Shown here piece by piece: positions 27,101-35,554 of a stretch of 64,000 bases of DNA. The number at the start of each line of letters is the position of its first letter. Positions within the stretch are counted from its first letter, which is position 1. The notes beneath the pieces are model-generated. The model ran no database searches, was not told where the DNA came from, and saw nothing but the letters and a program-made list of their open reading frames with translations. The stretch spans positions 496,001 through 560,000 of the forward strand of contig OZ245030.1 of the NCBI GenBank assembly GCA_965223985.1. Direction: 5' to 3'. Source of the DNA: JAPPKS01 sp963667895. GTDB taxonomy: Bacteria > Poribacteria > WGA-4E > PCPOR2b. A program made the position numbers and the translations under genes.

Positions 27101-30100
27101 CACCGGGCGTACGTCTCTGGTTATCGCCTGAGATTTTCAGAAGGGCAGGATGCGCTTGATTGTCAAAGTCTACCGTAACTCCTCTACTTTGGAGGATTGG
27201 GATGTGTGTGTGAATTGATTGGTAACTTAAGGGATTTTCCCGAACACCAACCCAACCCCAGTCTCCACTCCCCAATCCAGTATTTTCCAACAAGGGTGAG
27301 ATATCCGATATATTATTGCCCCAAAGATTTAGGCTTGTCAAATTGGTTAATTCCGATAAAGGCGTGATATCCGATATCGAGTTGTTTCCAAGAGACAGCG
27401 TTGTCAGATGCGTTAATTCCGTCAAAGGTGAGAGGTCTGTCATGCCGCTGTTTCCGAGATTCAAATCTCTCAGGTCGGTTAAGTCGGAAAGCACCGGTAT
27501 AAGTGCCGACACATCCTCTATATTGCTATTGGAAAGTCCCAGTGATGTCAGATGGGGCAACCTCGAAAGTATCCGTACAATTACCGGCACGTCCGTTATT
27601 CCGCTGGGAAGTTCCAGTCTTGTCAGGTTGGTCAATCCCGAAAGCGGTGAGATATCCGTTATGTTGTTACCAGAAAGACGCAGCTCTGTCAAATCGGTTA
27701 ACCCTGACAGAGGCGAAATGTCCGTTATGCGGTTGTATTCAAGACGCAGTACTGTCAAACCGGTTAAGCCTGACAGAAACGAAATGTCTGTTATGTGGTT
27801 ACCGGTAAGATGCAGGTTTGTCAAATTGGTTAAGCCCGAAAGCACCTCTACGAATGTCGACACGTCTTCTATACCGTTGTTGGAAAGCCCTAGCGTCCTC
27901 AAGTTGGTCAACCCCGAAAGCGGTGAGATATCCGTTACGCTATTTCTCCCAAGCCCCAGCGTCCTCAGGTTGGTCAACCCTGAAAGTGGTGAGATGTCCG
28001 TTATGCTATTGTTCCCAAGACGCAGCTCTGTTAGATTGGTTGCGAATTCGAGCCCAATCAGCAGGCTAATGGAAGCTCCATCCGTCCAGTCTCTCGCCTT
28101 AAAGTGCGTCAAAGTTGCCATCTCCTCCGGACTGATTGGGTCACCCGGTGTCACGTCCAGAGCGGCACCAATCGCAGCACGGAGGTTCGGGTCGGGGATT
28201 TGTACCCCATCCTCCGCCACATCGCTAAAGGTTACCGTCTGTTCAGCCCCAACGGCAGACACGGTAACGCGGTTCGATTCCTTCCCCAGCGTGAGCGTAC
28301 TCTGCGCCCTGCCGTTCTCATCAGTGGCTGTGTTCGTAGCACTGAGTGTTCCACCGCCTGAGGTGACAGTAAATGTCACCGGAACCCCTTCAAATTTGCG
28401 TCCATCACTATCTCGCACTTCAACGGTAAGCGCGTTATTTGACGCCGAAATCGCGCCTGAGATGTTCAAAAGTGTCGTAACCGTTCGATTGTCAAACTCT
28501 ACTGTAACCCCTCTGCTTTGGAGGGCAGGGATATGGGTGTGGATAGATTGGTAGTTCAGGGGGTTTTCCCTAAGATGAACCTCGTCCTCACTCGCCAACC
28601 CGGTATTTTCTACTAGGGGCGACACATCCGAGATAGCGTTGTTGGAAAGATACAGCTGTGTCAGGTTAGTCAAGCCTGAGACTGCCGATATATCCGATAC
28701 CGAGTTGTTCCCAAGATTCAGCCATGTCAGGTTAGTCAACCCCGCTACCGCTGAGGTGTCCGATACCGAGTTGTTCCCAAGATTCAGCGTTCTCAGGTTA
28801 GTCAACCCCGCTACCGCCGATATATCCGATACCGAGTTGTTCCAAAGATGCAGCGTACTCAGGTTAGTCAGCCCCGCTACCGCCGATATGTCCGATATGT
28901 TGTTCCCAAGATTCAGGTAGGTCAGGTTAGTCAACCCCGCTACCGCCGATATGTCCGATATGTTGTTCCCAAGATTCAGCCATGTCAGGTTAGTCAACCC
29001 CGCTACCGCCGATATATCCGATACCGAGTTGTTCCCAAGATTCAGCGTTCTCAGGTTAGTCAAGCCCGCTACCGCCGAAATGTCCGATACCGAGTTGTTT
29101 GCAAGATTCAGCCATGTCAGGTTAGTCAACCCCGCTACCGCCGATATATCCGATACCGAGTTGTTTGCAAGATTCAGCCATGTCAGGTTAGTCAACTCCG
29201 ATACCGCCGAAATGTCCGATACCGAGTTACCCTCAAGATCCAGTCTTTTCAGATTAGTCAACCCCGCTACCGCTGAGATGTCTGATATGTTGTTGTCCCG
29301 AAGAGTCAGGTTCGTCAGGTTTGTTAAACCCACAACCGTAGAGATGTCCGAGATGTTGTTTTTCTCAAGAAACAGCGACCTCAGTTTGGTTGCAGCTTCA
29401 ATCCCGGTCAAATCGCTTATGTTGGCGTTTCTTGCTTCAAGGTCGGTCAAATTTTCTAAGTGTCCCCGGACAATGGGGGTTTTTGGCGACAGCCCAATCG
29501 CTTCCGCAATCGCAGAGCGAAGGTTGGGGTCGGGGATATCAATCTCAGTCAGTGCCTCAAGACGAGCTCCCATCAACCCCGACGTATCCCACAGTTCGAC
29601 CGTGCCCCCCGACGTCCCGGAGGCAAGGGTCCCTCCATCAGGCGCAAACGATACAGAATAGATTTCACTCGTATGCGGGAAAGTGGCGAAATTTACTCTC
29701 GTCGTCATGTCCCACAGCTTGACCGTTGTATCCGACCCTCCAGACGCGAGAGTTTCCCCGTCGAAAAATGACACGGAAGAGACAGTACCCCCATGCGTCA
29801 GGGTGCCGATATTTTGTCGTGTCGCCACGTCCCACAACTCTATTCCAGTCCGTCCTCCGGAGGCAAGGATTGTTCCGTCGGGTGAAAACGACACGGATAG
29901 GATATCGGGAAAAAACGGCACGGAATGGATAATATTCTCACGCGGGAGGGTGGCTATATTTTGTTGCGACGTAACGTCCCACAGTTTGACCGTTCCATCC
30001 CCCGACCCGGAAGCCAGCATCCCCGTGTTGGAAAACGATACCGCACTAACAAAACCCTCATGCAATAGCGTAGCGAATTCCACTCCTGTTGTTACATCCA

Positions 30101-31580
30101 ACAGTTTGACCGTGCTTTTCACTGCCTCGCCGGAATTGGTGTAACCTCCCGTCCCGGCCGCGAGAGTTCTCCCATCGGGCGAAAACGACACAGAATGGAC
30201 GTGCGATGTATACCCCAAGGAGGCAATATTTACTTGTGTTGCAACATCCCACAGATGGACCGCCCCTCCCAATGTTCCGGAAGCCAGGATTGCCCCGTCG
30301 GGTGAAAATGATAAACACAAGACCAAACCTGTATGCGGGAGTGTAGCGATATCTCGGTGTGTCTCAACGTCCCACAGCTTGACCGTCCTATCCCGCGACC
30401 CGGAAGCGAGGGTTCCATTGAGCGAAAACGATACAGAACGGACCAAATCCGCGTGCCCTTCGAGTGTGGCAATGTGATGTGGCGAGCTTTCCGCGAAGAC
30501 AAAAGATGTGTTGCTCACATTCCCATCCGTATCAACGATTTCAACACGAATCCCATGTCTAATAGGGCTAGAAAAACTCATAAAACCGTCCAACCCAAAA
30601 CCACCGTTATACTCAAATTCAACGATGGCATCTTTTTCACCCGTTAATTTGCGACACATCTGTAGCGCACCAACCGCGTGTAAGAGCACTTGGTGAAGCC
30701 CGTCTGAATCGTTGACTTGGACTCGAACCGGGACACTCATTGAACTCGGCGGATAGGTTTGCGCTGAAATGAGTTCGATGGTGGGCGGCTGCTCCTCTTC
30801 AATTGGGGTGTCGGGATTGAAGTAGGAATGCACAGACAGGAATTCGGCAGCACACACAGATAACCGATTCCATCCTGGACCATACGACATGATGTGTGCA
30901 CCATCCCTGAAATCGTGATTTAATCCGAAGGCGTGTCCCAGTTCGTGTGCCACTAAGTCCCAAGAAAATTTATTAGGAACCAAGAACATCCCACCATTTT
31001 TCGATCGGCGGTACCCGACACCTCCCGCAGGCTGGCCATTACCCTGACGAAGCGCATCTGTACCAAGGACGATGAAGTAAATGTTTTCACCAAAATCAAA
31101 TTCCATTTGAAGTTCCGAAAACACCTCGCTACCAAGGGTATTGTCGTAGTAACTAAAGGGGTGTTGCCCATCCACGCGGTGCACGATCGGCTCGCCTTGG
31201 GAGTCGGTTTCGATGCGGAAGGGGACTTCCCCGTAGCCGTGTGCCTCCATCTGTTCAGCATAGAAGGTCTGAACGTTGCGAATATCATCTTTCATCTTCT
31301 GAACCACGTCGGCGCGGTATTGCCAGTCATTGGGCAGAAAGTAGATCATCCGCACCGTGCGCGGTTCGCCGACGTTCAATTTCGGCGCAAAGGATCGGGC
31401 AAAGCGTCGTCTGGGAAATTGGTCGGAATACCGTTTGTTCCATTGATTATCAATAACACCGCAAAAGTGTGTCCCGTTCCTCCCGGATTGTTGGGAGGCG
31501 GCACCGGCTGAGTTGGGTGCGGATAGGGCGAAATAGGTTAGTATGGAATACAACGTGATACGATAAAGTTGGCTTTTCAT
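24123..31580 (-). CDS. Giant secreted modular protein: metzincin, WD40, LRR, invasin-like Ig repeats, FlgD-like tail
   Basis: 2485 residues in one frame. Signal peptide about 1-28. The metzincin zinc site HELGHAFGLNHD begins at residue 212, with GAHIMSYG as Met-turn. From about 366 to 665 there are seven WD40-like repeats (pattern ILASG...VKLWDV), enough for a full propeller. From about 680 to 1025 thirteen 22-residue leucine-rich repeats follow (LTNLTWLNLGNNSVSDISAV type), then one Ig repeat. A second LRR block of about eleven units spans about 1125-1475. Six invasin-like (Big-1) Ig repeats of exactly 100 residues follow to about 2083. The rest has a module of unknown type, then NYPNPFNPETWIPY and a FlgD-like end. 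AGGAGG precedes the ATG. Likely a surface adhesin/protease for contact with host, matrix or prey; partner unknown. Confidence 0.88.
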   Translation of the reverse strand: MKSQLYRITLYSILTYFALSAPNSAGAASQQSGRNGTHFCGVIDNQWNKRYSDQFPRRRFARSFAPKLNVGEPRTVRMIYFLPNDWQYRADVVQKMKDDIRNVQTFYAEQMEAHGYGEVPFRIETDSQGEPIVHRVDGQHPFSYYDNTLGSEVFSELQMEFDFGENIYFIVLGTDALRQGNGQPAGGVGYRRSKNGGMFLVPNKFSWDLVAHELGHAFGLNHDFRDGAHIMSYGPGWNRLSVCAAEFLSVHSYFNPDTPIEEEQPPTIELISAQTYPPSSMSVPVRVQVNDSDGLHQVLLHAVGALQMCRKLTGEKDAIVEFEYNGGFGLDGFMSFSSPIRHGIRVEIVDTDGNVSNTSFVFAESSPHHIATLEGHADLVRSVSFSLNGTLASGSRDRTVKLWDVETHRDIATLPHTGLVLCLSFSPDGAILASGTLGGAVHLWDVATQVNIASLGYTSHVHSVSFSPDGRTLAAGTGGYTNSGEAVKSTVKLLDVTTGVEFATLLHEGFVSAVSFSNTGMLASGSGDGTVKLWDVTSQQNIATLPRENIIHSVPFFPDILSVSFSPDGTILASGGRTGIELWDVATRQNIGTLTHGGTVSSVSFFDGETLASGGSDTTVKLWDMTTRVNFATFPHTSEIYSVSFAPDGGTLASGTSGGTVELWDTSGLMGARLEALTEIDIPDPNLRSAIAEAIGLSPKTPIVRGHLENLTDLEARNANISDLTGIEAATKLRSLFLEKNNISDISTVVGLTNLTNLTLRDNNISDISAVAGLTNLKRLDLEGNSVSDISAVSELTNLTWLNLANNSVSDISAVAGLTNLTWLNLANNSVSDISAVAGLTNLRTLNLGNNSVSDISAVAGLTNLTWLNLGNNISDISAVAGLTNLTYLNLGNNISDISAVAGLTNLSTLHLWNNSVSDISAVAGLTNLRTLNLGNNSVSDTSAVAGLTNLTWLNLGNNSVSDISAVSGLTNLTQLYLSNNAISDVSPLVENTGLASEDEVHLRENPLNYQSIHTHIPALQSRGVTVEFDNRTVTTLLNISGAISASNNALTVEVRDSDGRKFEGVPVTFTVTSGGGTLSATNTATDENGRAQSTLTLGKESNRVTVSAVGAEQTVTFSDVAEDGVQIPDPNLRAAIGAALDVTPGDPISPEEMATLTHFKARDWTDGASISLLIGLEFATNLTELRLGNNSITDISPLSGLTNLRTLGLGRNSVTDISPLSGLTNLRTLGLSNNGIEDVSTFVEVLSGLTNLTNLHLTGNHITDISFLSGLTGLTVLRLEYNRITDISPLSGLTDLTELRLSGNNITDISPLSGLTNLTRLELPSGITDVPVIVRILSRLPHLTSLGLSNSNIEDVSALIPVLSDLTDLRDLNLGNSGMTDLSPLTELTHLTTLSLGNNSISDITPLSELTNLTSLNLWGNNISDISPLLENTGLGSGDWGWVGVRENPLSYQSIHTHIPILQSRGVTVDFDNQAHPALLKISGDNQRRTPGETLVNPFVVEVQDESGLVLAGISVTFIVTSGDGMLSIRSATTNANGRAQSILTLGPSLGRHTVLVSAAGIEVPVTFNAEGSRIPKTLEIISGADQEGLPGDALEKPFVVEVRDADGSGLEGVPVTFTITAGDGTLSTQTTTTDSNGRAKSILTLGPNPGTNTVTVSVTGSQKTRTFTAEGNRIPKALEIISGKDQAGLPGDALEKPFVVEVRDQFDKPLPGVEVTFSVTAGDGTLSATSATTDSNGRAESTLTLGPNPGTNTVTVSVTGSQETRTFTAEASRIPKELEIISGADQEGLPGDVLEKPFVVEVQDQTDKPLPGVEVTFTVTAGGGTLSEISATTDSNGRAESTLTLGPEPGTNTVEATVTGIEEKRTFTAEGSRIPKTLEIISGKDQEGLPGEALEKAFVVEVRDQTDKPLPGVEVTFSITSGDGMLSATSGTTDSNGRVASTLTLGPNPGTNTVTVSVTGSQETRTFNAEGIRIPKKLEIVSGKDQEGLPGEALEKAFVVEVRDQTDKPLPGVEVTFTVTAGGGTVQPEIATTDENGRAESTLTLGSTPGTNTVRVSVEGNTQVVALLTIESVRMFALSIPAGTHAIHIPLAVNQINGEDMMIETVGDLYNALGDAVNFIITVGDDGGWKTYLGDISTGTVADAEIEDDTGLVVVMSDAKTLELVGDALGAGGASMINIDVGNNLVGLPLKPAAGLSMISDLLGDGVGAIAVSKADGMGFHTIREPGQDGDAPIVGGVGYLVVYIGTEATSIPIVGSAWENSGAVSAAPAVAFDGTQTPVLYVEGGVMDEFNMLARAPELRVTVKNLSTGASLDTVLGTELSATAYSVTFVELSRHAAKAGDVLEIVAHATNPFVGVRPVPQIVVSAEEVLTSRIKLPDLELYEIPSETELLANYPNPFNPETWIPYQLAEDADVTLTIYDTKGVTVRRLDLGHQLAGYYADRGKAAYWDGRNDNGESVASGLYFYQLGTPSFSHVRRMAILK
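25320..27120 (-). repeat. Six 300-bp coding tandem repeats (Ig modules)
   Basis: The conserved phrase encoding LPGDALEKPFVVEV recurs with exact 300-bp spacing and no net indel: its anchor CACCGGG...TTGG ends at 25620, 25920, 26220, 26520, 26820 and, diverged, 27120. Unit identity is highest from 25500 to 26820. One unit is one 100-residue Ig-like module. Such near-identical repeats allow recombination that adds or removes whole modules without breaking the frame. Confidence 0.85.
28620..29330 (-). repeat. About 66-bp coding tandem repeats (leucine-rich repeats)
   Basis: About eleven consecutive units of 66 bp (two units are 63 bp) share long runs of identical bases, e.g. TCAGGTTAGTCAACCCCGCT recurring. 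They encode the 22-residue LRR of the giant protein. Nucleotide identity above what protein constraint demands points to recent unit duplication or gene conversion. The second LRR block (about 27290-28030) is much more diverged, so it is older. Confidence 0.85.
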
Positions 31581-31746
31581 GAGTGTGGGACCTCCTTACG
31601 GTTAAGGTAAGTCAGTTGTGCCATTCATTGAGCGCATTAAGACAATGGGTGATGAATCGCCCGCCTACGTGCTCTGCGGCTATTGTCCTAAAATTCGGGT
31701 TGTAAGTCAACACTTTTTGGTACGCGGCGATGACCGTCTGCCGTGT

Positions 31747-32072
31747 GGCGGGGCAAGATGCCCCGCCTACAAAGTGTGGAGCTGTGGATGGGGGAAGGGA
31801 GATTTCTATCGCACACGTTATTCATTTGCTTGATCCCAGCCTACGCCATTGTCCCCGTTCCGTAGGCGGGGATCAAGCGAACGGATAGTGAGTGCGATAG
31901 CGATCTTCCTTGCCCCGCCTACAAAGTGTGGAGCTGTGGATGGGGGAAGGGAGATTTCTATCGCACACGTTATTCACTTGCTTGATCCCAGCCTACGCCA
32001 TTGTCCCCATTCCGTAGGCGGGGGATCAAGCGAACGGATAGTGAGTGCGATAGCGATCTTCCTTGCCCCGCC
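31747..32072. repeat. Tandem 152-bp palindromic repeat between the protease gene and its broken paralogue
   Basis: Two copies with 152/153-bp offset (31761-31912 and 31913-32065) differ at only a few positions. Each contains a long hairpin: arms CTTGATCCC...GCCTACG and CGTAGGC...GGGATCAAG (31829-31877 and 31981-32030), with imperfect outer arms TATCGCAC / GTGCGATA. Before the first copy a perfect 9-bp palindrome GGCGGGGCA / TGCCCCGCC lies at 31747-31767. No ORF is encoded. This resembles a REP/MITE-like mobile palindrome. It fills most of the 500-bp gap 31581-32098. Confidence 0.8.
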
Positions 32073-32098
32073 AGCCAGTTCGCTATTCCATACCGTGT

Positions 32099-32528
32099 TC
32101 AGCGTTTTGAGTCGGACTGCGCGACCATGATAAACGACTGACCTCCGGTGATGGGATTATCTCCATTATCGCCCGCACGTGCAACCGCCTTGAATCCTCC
32201 GTAACGAAGGACTTTCTGCCAAAGCCGTGGTTTTCCATCTGGTCCGCGTAAAACTCGCGGACATCTCTAATCAAGGCGTCCATTTTCTCCCCAATGCCAC
32301 CCCTCGGTGGGCGGTCGACAGGCAGCAAGTAGACTAACCGCACTTTGCGCGGCACACCAACTTCCAGATTCGCAAAGGTACGGACATATCGACGGTTGAT
32401 TGTCTGCTGCTCGGAAAAGCCACACAGATGTGTTTCGATACCGGCGACGCCGGGAGAACTGGTAGGTTTAGGCAGATGAAATACATCGCCGTCGAACACA
32501 GGACGAGGCGACATAGTTGCGTTTTCAT
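32099..32528 (-). pseudogene. Broken paralogue of the giant metzincin protein
   Basis: From an ATG at 32528 with a GAGGTAA site, one frame encodes a signal peptide (MKTQLCRLVLCSTAMYF) similar to MKSQLYRITLYSILTYF of the giant protein. The homology then continues in another frame (THLCGFSEQQ, then RKVRLVYLLPVDR, then REFYADQMENHGFG, matching RTVRMIYFLPNDW and TFYAEQMEAHGYG). After about residue 115 a third frame reads GDNGDNPITGGQSFIMVA to a stop at 32099. It therefore has at least two frameshifts, and the zinc-site region is missing. It is the remnant of a tandem duplication, probably collapsed by deletion next to the palindromic repeats. Confidence 0.8.
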
Positions 32529-32892
32529 CGGGTATAATGTTACCTCATGTCTGGGCGAGGAGCTAACTAAAAATGACGTCCAACTGACTAGCCAAAAGCG
32601 AGGATGAAGTATGTCACTTCAGTTAAGCGGAGGTTGGGTTGAACAGAACCGATGAGAAATGCCGAGCATTAGACTTGGATTGCAGGGTTGGATTCTGCTT
32701 TAAGTCTTCCAAATCTCGAATCGGTGTTGGGTTTCACGGTATCTATCCACAAGGCGGTATTGTTGAAAGAGATTCCCTTTACCCTCCTTGATGTGGATTT
32801 ACTATTAACCGGTCACCCAATCTACACCACTAAATTGTGACATGTCCATTGCGTGTTGGATCAAACGAGATGAACTTTGAACGGTTTCCGCT
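32529..32892. other. Gene-free stretch upstream of the broken paralogue
   Basis: 364 bp without a convincing gene. The best frame is about 44 codons on the plus strand ending near 32841 (contains HKAVLLKEIPFTLLDVDLL), without a clear start or known similarity. It may hold the terminator of the substrate-binding protein gene, but I see no stem with a T-run. Confidence 0.4.
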
Positions 32893-34488
32893 TCACTGCT
32901 CAAGCCAGATCTGCCGGAAATATTTCCACGTCGTCGGGTGTAGCTTGAGGTTCTTGAGTTGTTTGTTGATGATTACCATCTGCTTGGCGTGTGCGAGTGG
33001 AACCCAAGGGATGTCTCGGTGAAAGATTCGCTGAGCTTTTTTGTAAAGTTCAACCCGTTTCGCTTGATTGGTGGCTGACTGTGCTTGGACGAGTATTTCC
33101 TGCATTTCATCGCTGCGATAGAAGGAGATATTGCCCGCAGGTTTTTGGGCAGCTTCCTTGCTCAAAAGGTAGTAGAAGAAGTTGTCCGGATCGCCGATGT
33201 CGGCAGACCACCCTAGCATCGCCATATCGTGCTCTCCGTTTTTGGTTTTCTCCAGATACGTCCCCCAGTCGAAGGTCACAATCTTTGCTTTGATTCCGAC
33301 GCGACGCAGATCCGATTGAATAGCGACCGCGAGAATTTGTCCGGCGGGGATGTACGGTCGTGGCACCGGCAACGCCCAGAGTGTTGTCTCGAAACCGTCC
33401 GGATAACCCGCTTCTTGGAGCAACTGTTTTGCCTTTTCAGGCTCATACATATATTCCTCAATTGAGTCATCGTAACTCCACATCGTCGGCGGGATAGGGT
33501 TTTTGGCGGGAATTCCCATCCCTTGATACAATTGCGTGATGATTTCGTGTTTGTTAATGGCATGATTGATGGCGCGGCGAACTTTGAGATTATCGAACGG
33601 CTTTTTATCCATATTCATTGCGAGGTAGCCGACGTTCATGCCGGGCTGCTCAATGATTTGCAGTTGTGTATCCTCGCGGATATGGGGGAGGTCATCGGGG
33701 TTTGGAAACTCCATTGCGTGGATACTCCCGTTCTGTAGCTCAATGAGTCGCACCGAATTGTCAGGGATTGATCGGAAGATAATTCGATCAAGGGGTGGGC
33801 GCCCGCTCCAATAGCCGCGGTTCACCTCAAGGACAACCTTATCGCCGCGATCCCAACGCACGAAATTGAACGGTCCAGTGCCGGCGGGATGATTCGTAAA
33901 ATCCTCCCGCCATTTGCGTGCCGCGGTCGGACTAACAATCGAAAAGGGCGTCATCGCGATAGTGTAAATAAATGGCGCGTACGGGCGTTTCAGTGTAATC
34001 TGGACGGTGTAGGCATCTAGAGCCGTGATTTCATCTACGATTTCAGCCAGTCCGGTGTCAGACCAGTAGATGTAGGGTCCTCCGACGTTGTGGAACGGGT
34101 GGTTTGGGTCGTGCTGTCGGTTAAGCGAAAAGAGCACAGCCTCGGCGTCCAATGGCGTTCCATCATGAAACTTGACGCCATCGCGGAGATGGAAGGTCCA
34201 GGTCAGCCCATCCGCCGAGGATTCCCACGATTCCGCCAACGCCGGTTCGACTTCGGTGCTCTCATCCTTGTATTGTATTAGTGTATCGTAGATAACGCCG
34301 CACACCTTGAAAGATTCTCCATCTTCTTCATGAGCTGGGTCCAGCCCGATGGAATCCCCTCCGCGCCCAAAAATCAGTGTGCCTCCAATTTTTGGTGTAG
34401 CACCGTCGGCGCATATTGAAAGGACGAGAACCCAGAGCATTGCAGCGACAAAAATATTTCGATACGGTTTGATGTCATTTTTACTCAT
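32893..34488 (-). CDS. Peptide-type ABC importer substrate-binding protein (SBP family 5)
   Basis: 531 residues, typical for DppA/OppA. A signal peptide is visible (NIFVAAMLWVLVLSICADG, about residues 12-30). Family marks: SIGLDPAHEEDGESFKV, then ALAESWESSADGLTWTFHLR and DGVKFHDGTPLDAEAVLFSL, which together are the SBP_bac_5 signature. It captures substrate in the periplasm for the DppB/DppC-like permeases at 21-24 kb. It has 19 bp to the preceding Gfo/Idh/MocA gene, so it may be transcribed with the two upstream oxidoreductases. Confidence 0.93.
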   Translation of the reverse strand: MSKNDIKPYRNIFVAAMLWVLVLSICADGATPKIGGTLIFGRGGDSIGLDPAHEEDGESFKVCGVIYDTLIQYKDESTEVEPALAESWESSADGLTWTFHLRDGVKFHDGTPLDAEAVLFSLNRQHDPNHPFHNVGGPYIYWSDTGLAEIVDEITALDAYTVQITLKRPYAPFIYTIAMTPFSIVSPTAARKWREDFTNHPAGTGPFNFVRWDRGDKVVLEVNRGYWSGRPPLDRIIFRSIPDNSVRLIELQNGSIHAMEFPNPDDLPHIREDTQLQIIEQPGMNVGYLAMNMDKKPFDNLKVRRAINHAINKHEIITQLYQGMGIPAKNPIPPTMWSYDDSIEEYMYEPEKAKQLLQEAGYPDGFETTLWALPVPRPYIPAGQILAVAIQSDLRRVGIKAKIVTFDWGTYLEKTKNGEHDMAMLGWSADIGDPDNFFYYLLSKEAAQKPAGNISFYRSDEMQEILVQAQSATNQAKRVELYKKAQRIFHRDIPWVPLAHAKQMVIINKQLKNLKLHPTTWKYFRQIWLEQ

Positions 34489-34507
34489 AGAGAATGTACC
34501 TCAACAC

Positions 34508-35536
34508 TTAGATATGATAAATCTTGTTTTGGCTTGCCGATTCGTATCCGCCAAATACGAGTTCGAGCGTTTTCAAGTTATCGGCGCCGGATGTACACGG
34601 CTCCACGCCGCCGTGTAGACAGTCCACCCAATGCTTTTGGGTATTCATGACACTTTCGACAAGTGCCCCACCCAACAGGCTGCCCCACGGATATTGGGCT
34701 GGCGGGACGCGGTGGCGAGTAAGCCGCTTGTTCGACACGACGTTGAGTTGATAATCGCGTCGAATTTCCAGTGAGCCGCGATTCCCTTCGATTCGCACCG
34801 GAATATGTATAAAGTCATCGTGCTCTACGGCTGAGACATAGTGCATATTCGCAATGCTCGTGCTGTGCGCGTGTCGCAGCAGGGCGATGGCAACATCTTC
34901 GCCGCGGATATTCGCGTTGATTCGATGAATTTGTGCTGACAGGCTGGTGACTTCTCCCATGAAGAACCGTACGAGATCGAACATATGGACCCCCATATCG
35001 TAAAGAACCATCCGTTCCTCAGTGGCGAGATAAGGCTGATTGGGGTAGACATTGTAGCCCGTACGGAATGACACTTGCGCGAAGAATGGGTCGCCTATTT
35101 CTCCGGAATTGACGATCTGTTTTGCACGCTGAATGATGCCTTGCCATCGGATATTCTCGTGGACCATAAAGGCGACGCCTGCAGATTGGCACGCATTGAC
35201 CATCGCGTTAGCATCTTCCAACGACGGCGCCATCGGCTTTTGGCAGATGACGTGTCGTCCATAGCGGGCAGCCAGCTCTACAAGCGGACGGTGCGTCGGC
35301 GGCGTTGTAACGATGTCAACGAAGTCAAGCGGTTCGTTTGCAACCATCTCCTCTGCATCGGTGTAGACTTTTCTTGCGTGGAACTTCGCCGCCGCCGCGT
35401 TTGCCCGATGTTCCTGCTGATCGCAGACCGTGGCGAGCGTAACATCTTCGATTGCATCCCATACTGCGAGGTGATTTTGCGCGAAGAACCCGCACCCAAT
35501 CACGCCAACCTTCAACTTTTGCATGTATGAGCTCAA
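34508..35536 (-). CDS. Gfo/Idh/MocA-family NAD(P)-dependent oxidoreductase
   Basis: 342 residues. The Rossmann nucleotide-binding motif GVIGCGFFAQNH is at residues 11-22, and the family's catalytic-loop lysine lies in CQKPMAPSLEDA (usually EKP; here QKP). The second half is the alpha/beta dimer domain. Such enzymes oxidise or reduce sugars, inositols or related ligands; substrate not deducible. MSSYMQKLK offers two start codons; the second (MQKLK) is closer to the family start. It lies 18 bp downstream of the FAD/Fe-S dehydrogenase. Confidence 0.9.
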   Translation of the reverse strand: MSSYMQKLKVGVIGCGFFAQNHLAVWDAIEDVTLATVCDQQEHRANAAAAKFHARKVYTDAEEMVANEPLDFVDIVTTPPTHRPLVELAARYGRHVICQKPMAPSLEDANAMVNACQSAGVAFMVHENIRWQGIIQRAKQIVNSGEIGDPFFAQVSFRTGYNVYPNQPYLATEERMVLYDMGVHMFDLVRFFMGEVTSLSAQIHRINANIRGEDVAIALLRHAHSTSIANMHYVSAVEHDDFIHIPVRIEGNRGSLEIRRDYQLNVVSNKRLTRHRVPPAQYPWGSLLGGALVESVMNTQKHWVDCLHGGVEPCTSGADNLKTLELVFGGYESASQNKIYHI

Positions 35537-35554
35537 GGATTTTTAGATAAGTTT

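Noticed and set aside
27316..28554. Plus-strand open frame of 412 codons
   Set aside because: It is the antisense of the second LRR block. Long antisense frames arise from the regular repeat and codon bias; the minus frame encodes clear LRR and Ig motifs.
28620..29330. CRISPR-like look of the regularly spaced 66-bp repeats
   Set aside because: There are no unrelated spacers and no cas genes; the repeats are in frame and code for LRRs.
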